The position numbers were made by a program, and so were the translations under genes. The notes below the pieces were generated by a model. The model worked only from the letters and a program-made list of their open reading frames with translations, was not told the DNA's origin and made no database searches. Shown one piece after another: positions 57,807-64,000 of a stretch of DNA of 64,000 nucleotides (position 1 is the stretch's first letter; every line of letters begins with the position of its first letter). The stretch is from Microbacterium sp. CH12i (GTDB lineage: Bacteria > Actinomycetota > Actinomycetes > Actinomycetales > Microbacteriaceae), in contig NZ_JHET01000007.1 of the NCBI RefSeq assembly GCF_000685355.1, positions 420,343 to 484,342 of the forward strand. Direction: 5' to 3'.

Positions 57807-60339
57807 TTGCGCCCTCCCCTCTCACGTCCTGCCCTTAGTCGACGGCTTTTTGCACGCTGTACGGCCGGAGCTCTCACTCTCGGTATCGCCGGTGGCTTGC
57901 TCGCCGCCTCTGCACTGCCAGCGGCGGCCCAGACGGATGAGGCAGATGGGTCAGACCTCGCCTCGCGCTTCACGCTTGCCGTTCTGCCCGACACCCAGTT
58001 CTACTCGCGGTACTCCGCGGATCAGTTCCAGCCCCGTTACGGCACCGATCCATTCGCGACTCAGACGCAATGGATTGCCGACAATGCGGAGGCACTCCAC
58101 ATTCCCTTCACCGCGCACGTCGGTGACGTCGTTGATCGTGTGACGGTGGATGCCGAATGGCAGGCTGCCGACAACGCGATGCGCAACCTTGAGGATGCTG
58201 GACAGCCGTATTCAATCGTCACTGGCAACCACGACGTGCTCAACAGCAACGACGATCTCGTCGACACCGACTACGATCTGGCTGCGGAACCGTTCCTCAA
58301 GTGGTTCGGAACGGACCGTGCGGCGGCAGATTCTTCCTATCAGGCAGCGACCCGACCGGGTTCAGCCGCTACCACATCTTCGAGGCTGAGGGGCAGCAGT
58401 TCATGGTGCTCACGCTCCCCTGGCGCGTCTCTGATGCCACCCTCGCGTGGGCCGATTCCGTAATGGCTCAGCATCCGACGCTTCCGGTGATTCTCACCGG
58501 TCACGAGGTACTCAACATCGCAGCTGACGGCGAAAGCCCCCGCGAGACTGAGTACGGACTGATGCTCTGGGACAAGCTCATCGCCGACAACGATCAGATC
58601 TTCCTCACCTTCAACGGCCACTTCCATGGCGCCTCCCGGCTGACGAAGATCAATACTTCGGGCACGAAGTCCACGAGGTGCTTATCGACTATCAGATGGC
58701 GTACGAGGGTGGAGACGGCTACCTCGGCCTGCTCGAGTTCGATCTGACGAACGGGCAGATCAATGCCCAGACCGCCTCGCCCTGGGTTGTATCCAAGCCG
58801 CAGGAGACGTTGACCAGCTACGACCAGCCATTCCTCGAGGGACCGCAGCAGCAGTACAGCATCGCCATCGACTTCGCCGAGCGTTTCGCCGGTTTCAGCT
58901 CCGACTTCGGCACGGGAACAACGCCAGACGAGCCCTCTCTCACACAACGCGCCAGGGAGATCCTGCTCACAGGTTTCGACGGCCCGGACCCTATCGACAC
59001 CGAACTGCCCGGCGATGAGCGCGATTACGTCGAAGCCCTGGGTACGGTCGCGCACTGGCGGTTCAACGGAATGGACGGAGTTGTTGACGCCGGCATCGTT
59101 GTTCCCGACGTCGCCGGTGACAATGATCTACGACGAGTCGATCCGACCACAACCAACGCGGTCGGGGCGGAATGGGCCGATGTAACCATCGAGAGCGAGG
59201 ACGTGCACGGTTTCTCGTCCGATGGGGCGGCGGTCTGCTTCGCCGACTCTTCGGGCAGCCGGTACAGCTACCTCACGACAGCACCTGATGCGGCGATCAA
59301 TGATGTCGACCTCACCGATGGCTACACGATCGAGACTTTTGTGAAGCTTGACGCCAACTGGGATGCTTCCCAGAATGGCTGGTCCAAGGCGCTCGTTCGC
59401 ACTGGAAACCGGTCACAGACAAACATGCCGCCGAGCCAGTGGGACTACACCGCGTCCCCTACAGCACTCGGCATCTCGAACCTGCGCGAATTCCAGTACT
59501 CTACGCTCTCCAATGACGCTACGAAGGGCGACCGCGTGAACTGGTCGGGTGAGATCATGACCGACAGTTGGTCACACGTCGCGATTGTGAATGATCCAGA
59601 GACGCAGACCACGACCATGTACGTCGACGGCGCACCGGTTCTTCGCAACGCCGTAGACGCAGTCGGCATGACGTGGAATGAAGGAATGCCGTGGATTCTC
59701 GGAGCAGACTGGGTCGATAACGCGGCTCGCAATGGCTGGAACGGATGCATCGGCGAGACACGCGTCATCGACAGAGCCACCACGCCCGACGAATGGCTGA
59801 CTCAGCGTGCAGATCTGGAGGGGCTCACGATCTCGTCCGCCCCGACAGGTATGCTGCCGGCCGGAACCGAATCGGGGGACTTCAGCGGAACCGGACTTCC
59901 TGGCGCCGATGTCCGAATCACCGCCCCGAGCGTGCCCGCGACGGCCGCTACGGCAGTTGCCCCAAAAATGGCCGCTGACCCCGTCACCACTGTGGATGAG
60001 AATGGTCGTTGGACGCTCACTCTCACCGGGCTCGCCGCGGGGTCGTATGAGGCCCAGATCACGCAAGCGCTCGGATCGCGTATGGCGGCGCCGGTTTCGG
60101 CACGCTTTGAGATCGCGGCCGAGGCGACCCCGCCGCCCACAGACCCTGGCTCTGGAAACGGAAATGGTTCAGAACCAGGCACGGGCTCTGGAGCAGGCTC
60201 GGATGGTCACGCTGAGGGTACGCTCCCGGCCACCGGCTTGGATCAGGCTTTCTGGACGACAATGCTCGCGCTGGGAAGTGCGCTTCTCGTCGCTGGTGGT
60301 GTGATCGCCGTCCGGGCGCGTCGCCGCCTTCGCGGCTGA
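57807..60339 (+). CDS. Sortase-anchored calcineurin-like phosphoesterase with LamG domain (two frameshifts)
   Basis: About 844 residues when repaired. TTG 57807 follows GAAGGA by 7 bases. An export signal starts with SRRLFARC and ends near LPAAAQ; the paired arginines are Tat-like. A metallophosphoesterase domain comes first (LAVLPDTQFYSRY, HVGDVVD, VTGNHDVL, ILTGHEVLN, FNGHFHGASR). A LamG/concanavalin-like domain (VAHWRFNGMDG to IGETRVIDRATTPDEW) and an Ig-like repeat follow. The end is a wall-sorting signal LPATG, a hydrophobic helix and RARRRLRG. Breaks near 58343 and 58660 each need one G. Substrate unknown. Confidence 0.88.
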
Positions 60340-60350
60340 TCGTCTGAGTG

Positions 60351-60392
60351 AACGAAATCTGCCCCTGCCGTCACGGTGGGGGCAGACTTCGT
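60351..60392. terminator. Bidirectional terminator between phosphoesterase and LOG genes
   Basis: Arms AACGA-TCTGCCCC and GGGGCAGA-TCGTT with a 13-base loop, between two convergent genes (stops at 60339 and 60402). Confidence 0.78.
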
Positions 60393-60401
60393 TAGGCGTG
60401 G

Positions 60402-61436
60402 TCAGCGCGCGGAGTCGAGCGCATTGACAGCGTCGATGAGTCGGTAGAGACCGCCGACCTCGCGCTGGCGCAGCCGCAGCGACAGGCGGGGCAGCTCGAC
60501 GCGGTCACGATCCGACACCTCAGCAGGAAGCGCGGGGGTCGACTCGATGCGGCCGGTCTCGACAATTGAAGCGAACGCAGTGTTGAGGTCGGCAACCTCG
60601 GCGTCCGTCGGCGTGTTCTTGAGGCGCAGCACCAGCACGTCGTCGACCCAGCGCAAAGAATCGTAGTTGCGCCAGAAGCCGGTGATCTCGGCAACTGCTT
60701 CATCCGCGGAGTCTGTGACCAGTACGCGGTCGAAGTCATCCGGTGAAATGACGCCAGCCGGGATCAGCGACTCGACGACGAAGCGCTCGAGTCCACGCCA
60801 GAAGGTACCGCCCGGCTCATCCAGCAGCACGATCGGCGTCGGCTCTGCTTTGCCGGTCTGCTGCAGAGTGAGCAGCTCGAACATCTCATCCATGGTGCCG
60901 AACCCGCCGGGCAGGCAGATGAAGCCGGTGGATTCTTTGACGAGCATGAGCTTGCGCGTGAAGAAGTACTTCATCTCCACTCGGTGCGTGTCATCAGCGA
61001 CGACCGCATCCGGCTTCTCTTCGAACGGAAGACAAATGGAAACGCCGAGGGCCATCTGTTCCCCCGCGCCCTCTGCAGCCGCCTGCATGATGCCGGGGCC
61101 AGCGCCGGTGACAACCATCCACCCGCGATCAGCAAGGACAGCCGCGACCTCACGTGCCTGGATGTAGAGCGGGTCGTCGTGCTGTGTCCTAGCCGAACCG
61201 AAAACGGTGACCTTCGGGATGTCGCTGTACGGCTGGAAAAGTCGGAACGCATCGCGCATTTCGACGATGGCCGCAGAAGCGATCTTCAGATCGAGCCGAT
61301 CGGTGTCGTCCTGCCCGAGTCGGATGCCGGTGTGCAGGATCTTCGCTATCAGCGACCGGTTCTTGCGGATCCCGCTCTGGTCCAAGACATTCGCGATCTC
61401 ATCTTGCAGTGCGTCGGAGGGCAGTGCGTCACTCAT
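60402..61436 (-). CDS. LOG family (TIGR00730) Rossmann-fold protein
   Basis: 344 residues. The lysine-decarboxylase-like/LOG fold has VTVFGSARTQHDDPLYIQA, VTGAGPGIMQAAAEGA, then the diagnostic PGGFGTMDEMFELLTLQQTG. LOG enzymes release cytokinin-type bases from nucleoside monophosphates; many bacterial members are purine nucleotide phosphoribohydrolases. N- and C-terminal extensions (about 65 and 80 residues) make it longer than plant LOG. Role here unknown. Confidence 0.9.
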   Translation of the reverse strand: MSDALPSDALQDEIANVLDQSGIRKNRSLIAKILHTGIRLGQDDTDRLDLKIASAAIVEMRDAFRLFQPYSDIPKVTVFGSARTQHDDPLYIQAREVAAVLADRGWMVVTGAGPGIMQAAAEGAGEQMALGVSICLPFEEKPDAVVADDTHRVEMKYFFTRKLMLVKESTGFICLPGGFGTMDEMFELLTLQQTGKAEPTPIVLLDEPGGTFWRGLERFVVESLIPAGVISPDDFDRVLVTDSADEAVAEITGFWRNYDSLRWVDDVLVLRLKNTPTDAEVADLNTAFASIVETGRIESTPALPAEVSDRDRVELPRLSLRLRQREVGGLYRLIDAVNALDSAR

Positions 61437-61496
61437 GGTCCCAGCCTGTCATGCCTGAGCACAGTGCGAGGTCAATTCTTCACTTCGGAGACGCCC

Positions 61497-62057
61497 TCAC
61501 TCAACGACAAGGATCGCCCGCAAGGTCGTTGCCACCCACGCCCGATAGTGCTCGGAGGTCCATCCCTGTTTTTCCAACTGCCGGAACACCTCAGGGTGTC
61601 CGATGCTCCATAGGCTTGCGGCGACCTGGTCGGCAGGAAGGTTCCTCGCCCCGGTTTTCTGCGCGAGAATTTCTGCCGCGAGACCGTAGTTGCGAAGCCG
61701 CTGTGCTGCTCTGGCTTGTTCCAGATCGGCGATCGCCGGATCAACCGCAGCCGCGTCGCGGATCAAGCCAAGCACCGGTATCAGTCGAGGATGTACCTCG
61801 GTAAACCAGTCAGCCATCTGCTCGACGAACTCGACCGCAGTCGCGGCATGCTCACCACGCTCTTGCATGAACTCGGGCACGGTTCGTGGCGACTGCGGTC
61901 CGGCCGCAGCCCGGTCAAGGACCGCTTCGAGAACGTCACGCTTCGAGCCCACGGAATTGTAGACAGTCTGCGGCGCAACGCCGGCCGCTGCGGCGATCCG
62001 CGCGATCGACGTGCCTTGGTATCCACTTTCGGTCATCAGTCGACCCGACTCGGTCAC
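61497..62057 (-). CDS. TetR family regulator (true N-terminus probably further upstream)
   Basis: The TetR helix-turn-helix is TSIARIAAAAGVAPQTVYNS, then VGSKRDVLEAVLDRA; the rest is a helical ligand domain. From GTG 62057 it has 186 residues but loses half of helix 1. The frame is open upstream as STAHERHAAATRSRI up to an ATC at 62105 with GGAGGAG just before it, and has no ATG, GTG or TTG there. ATG 62125 in another frame would join by one missing base near 62108. I suspect that is the true start. Divergent from the monooxygenase gene. Confidence 0.87.
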   Translation of the reverse strand: MTESGRLMTESGYQGTSIARIAAAAGVAPQTVYNSVGSKRDVLEAVLDRAAAGPQSPRTVPEFMQERGEHAATAVEFVEQMADWFTEVHPRLIPVLGLIRDAAAVDPAIADLEQARAAQRLRNYGLAAEILAQKTGARNLPADQVAASLWSIGHPEVFRQLEKQGWTSEHYRAWVATTLRAILVVE

Positions 62058-62124
62058 GATGCGTGACCGAGTCGCCGCGGCATGCCGCTCATGTGCTGTC
62101 GAGATGGCTCCTCCAAGGAAGTCA

Positions 62125-62153
62125 TTGATTGTGCGAGGCTACTGGAATATGAT
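62125..62153 (+). promoter_or_regulatory. Promoter of the flavin monooxygenase gene
   Basis: TTGATT (62125-62130), a 17-base spacer and TATGAT (62148-62153), a near-consensus housekeeping promoter. It would start transcription about 35 bases before the ATG at 62196. Confidence 0.68.
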
Positions 62154-62179
62154 TCCATTCATTGGATGATAGTTCCAAT
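62144..62179. promoter_or_regulatory. Twin palindromic operator of the TetR/monooxygenase divergon
   Basis: Two AT-rich palindromes in a GC-rich region: GGAAT-ATG-ATTCC (62144-62156), overlapping the -10, and ATTGGA-N7-TCCAAT (62161-62179), covering the likely start of transcription. Binding by the adjacent TetR protein is inferred. Confidence 0.65.
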
Positions 62180-62195
62180 CGGACTGAGGTGCAAG

Positions 62196-63269
62196 ATGAC
62201 TATCACGCATCACCGAATCGTCATCATCGGCGGCGGCCAAGCGGGACTCAGCGCGGGTCATCTCCTACGCGAAGTCGGCGAAGACTTCGTCATCCTCGAC
62301 GCCGAGAAGAAACCTGGCGACCAGTGGCTACGACGCTGGGACTCCCTCAGCCTGTTCACGCCGGTGCGATATGCCAGCCTTCACGGCGCATCCTGGTCGT
62401 TCCCTCGCACGCACCTCCCCACCCGCGACGAGACTGCCCGCTACCTGTCGGCCTTCGCAGCCCATCTTCCGATCCGTAACGACACACCTGTCACCGGGCT
62501 GCGCTCATCAGGTGGGCTATTTCACCTGGACACACCACTCGGATCATTGAGCGCGGATGCGGTGATCGTCGCCACCGGCGCAACTTCGACACCCTTCACG
62601 CCCACGTTCGCGAAGGATATTGTTCCCCGCATCCATCAGTTGCACTCCGATATTTACCGCAATCCCGATTCCGTGCCGGAACAGCGCGTGCTCGTCGTCG
62701 GGTTCGGCACGTCGGGCGCGAGATCGCGCTGGAACTCGCGGAAGCCGGAAGGGATGTAATCATCTCTGGGAGGCCAACGCCCGTAATTCCGCGGGTGGTC
62801 ACGACGTATGCCGGGGCGCTGTGGTGGCTCGTGCCGTCCAGGTTACTCTGCCGCACTACACCGATTGGGCGAAAGGCTGCTGCGGGCCCGTCACGTGGGG
62901 CACCGCTGTTGCGGATCTCGCCGACGCAGCTGCGAACTGCCGGCGTTGTGTCACACCCTCGCGTCGACGCCGTGTCCGAGGCGTTCCGGTGATCGCCGGT
63001 TCCACCGTAGACGTCGACGCGATCGTCTGGTGCACGGGATACCGTGGCTCATTCGACTGGATCCGCATCCGTGATCTCCACACCGACGCACACGGCTACC
63101 CCGTGGCCCCCCTCGGGATTGCTCCCGACGTACCGCGACTGGGCTTCATCGCATGCCGTTTCAAAGCTGCATTGCGTCGACGCTGCTCGGAGGAGTTGAC
63201 AAAGATGCCCAGCACGTCGTGCAGGCGCTACGAACTCAGCTCGAAATGTCAGCTCAGCTTGCGACGTGA
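62196..63269 (+). CDS. Flavin-containing monooxygenase/FAD-dependent oxidoreductase (three frameshifts)
   Basis: About 358 residues when repaired. FAD motif IVIIGGGQAGLSAG near residue 7, LHGASWSFPRTHLPTRDE, the HSxxY-like LHSDIYRNPD, and a NADPH motif VVGFGTSG that continues as AEIALELAEAGRDV. Breaks near 62720, 62981 and 63151 each need one G. The last part reads VDAIVWCTGYRGSFDWIRI, then MPFQSCIASTLLGGVDKDAQ, ending at TGA 63269. It resembles CzcO/ArsO-like monooxygenases. ATG 62196 has GAGG 8 bases upstream. Probably controlled by the divergent TetR protein. Confidence 0.88.
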
Positions 63270-63276
63270 CTCAACC

Positions 63277-64000
63277 TCAGCGCGTCAGCCGCTCGATTGC
63301 TTCGTCCACCGAGAGCGCATCGCGCTCTCCTGTGCGACGATCCCACAGCTCGACTTGCCCTTCAGCGGCACCTCGTCCAACAACGAGCACGCGTGGTACG
63401 CCGACGAGCTCGGCATCGCCGAACTTCACACCCGGCGAGACCTTGGGTCGGTCGTCGTAGAGCACGTCGAGGCGAGCATCTTCGAGCCTCGCCGCGACCT
63501 GCTCAGCGACGTCGTACGCGACCTGGTCGCGACCTGCTGCGACGACGTGCACGTCGAACGGAGACACGGATGCCGGCCAGATGAGGCCCTTGTCGTCGTT
63601 GTTGAGCTCAGCGATGATCGCGAGGATGCGGGTGACGCCGATGCCGTAGGAGCCCATCGTGACCGTGACGAGCTTTCCGTTCTCGTTGAGGACCTTGAGC
63701 CCTAGAGCTTCGGCGTATTTGCGGCCGAGCTGGAAGACGTGACCGATCTCCATGCCGCGAGCAAGCGACACCGGCCCTGATCCATCGGGTGCCGGGTCGC
63801 CATCACGCACGTTTGCGATCTCGATGATGCCATCGGCGGTGAAATCCCGACCCGCGAACGACCACTGTACGCATGCTTCTGGTCGACGTTCGCACCTGTG
63901 ATCCACGACTGCCTTCGGAGACACGAGGGTCGACGAGGGTAACGGATGCCCGTGGCCGACTCTTCACCCCAGCACAGCACCCGGTGGTTGACCCAGGGTC
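63277..64000 (-). CDS. proS: Prolyl-tRNA synthetase, C-terminal part (window end; three frameshifts)
   Basis: Charges tRNA-Pro. From the stop at 63277 an intact frame holds the class II motif-3 region ([20 protein letters not shown]), [15 protein letters not shown] and the anticodon-binding domain ([26 protein letters not shown]). Upstream the editing/insertion region appears in pieces: [36 protein letters not shown] and [13 protein letters not shown]. These are split near 63862, 63906 and 63938. The first two need one base; the third needs one base removed or two added. The N-terminal half is outside the window. Confidence 0.93.

Noticed and set aside
1..64000. Search for tRNA genes, CRISPR arrays, insertion sequences and prophage
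   Set aside because: No T-loop-like GGTTCGAATCC blocks, evenly spaced repeats, transposase, integrase or phage proteins were seen. This is reading by eye, so a divergent tRNA could be missed.

Overview
The window is a GC-rich, gene-dense chromosomal segment of an actinobacterium. Gene content and order (recA-recX-miaB-miaA downstream of DUF3046, a ClgR-like regulator, cinA, pgsA, ftsK, rnj and dapA; nusA-ylxR-infB-rbfA with truB and ribF nearby; many ATGA/GTGA/TGATG start-stop overlaps) fit the Microbacteriaceae, most likely Microbacterium or a close relative. This placement rests on recognised protein families and gene order only. I see no transposase, integrase, phage gene, CRISPR array, rRNA or tRNA. 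No gap between genes exceeds about 260 bases.

Layout. 1-11.2 kb (all minus): miaA (cut by the window edge), miaB, recX, recA with a LexA box, DUF3046, ClgR-like regulator, cinA, pgsA, ftsK, RNase J, dapA. 11.3-24.2 kb: Nudix hydrolase; thyA-dfrA-SDR operon; a thioredoxin-like/DUF4395/OsmC redox group; dapB with a TPR membrane protein; histidine phosphatase; an aldo/keto reductase homologue lacking the usual catalytic tetrad; pnp; a glycosyltransferase-SGNH hydrolase fusion; DedA; a 58-residue DUF5302 protein. 24.2-35.5 kb: a two-component flavin monooxygenase pair, a membrane acyltransferase, the iron-import operon efeUOB with an iron box, a 2OG-Fe(II) oxygenase, DUF488, rpsO, an MFS exporter, YceI, FKBP. 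35.7-47 kb: PrsW-like protease, FAH-family hydrolase, aspA, PiT phosphate transporter with a PHO-box-like repeat, oligopeptidase B, pfkA, a SNF2 ATPase. 47-57.5 kb: ribF, two small membrane proteins, truB, mutY, a large LuxR-type regulator, rbfA, infB, ylxR, nusA. 57.8-64 kb: a sortase-anchored phosphoesterase, a LOG-family protein, a TetR/flavin-monooxygenase divergon with a clear operator-promoter, and the 3' part of proS.

The most important caution is sequence quality. At least 19, probably 20, single-base frameshifts break otherwise perfectly conserved reading frames, including genes that are normally essential or nearly so (ftsK, infB-operon genes nusA and rbfA, proS). Almost all are repaired by restoring one missing base, usually G/C. 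They look like consensus deletion errors rather than biology. I therefore give each such gene as one feature over its full extent, with the break position. The other main points are the GT4-SGNH fusion, the tetrad-less aldo/keto reductase, the LPxTG phosphoesterase beside nusA, the PHO and iron boxes, two intergenic palindromes, and the TetR operator.
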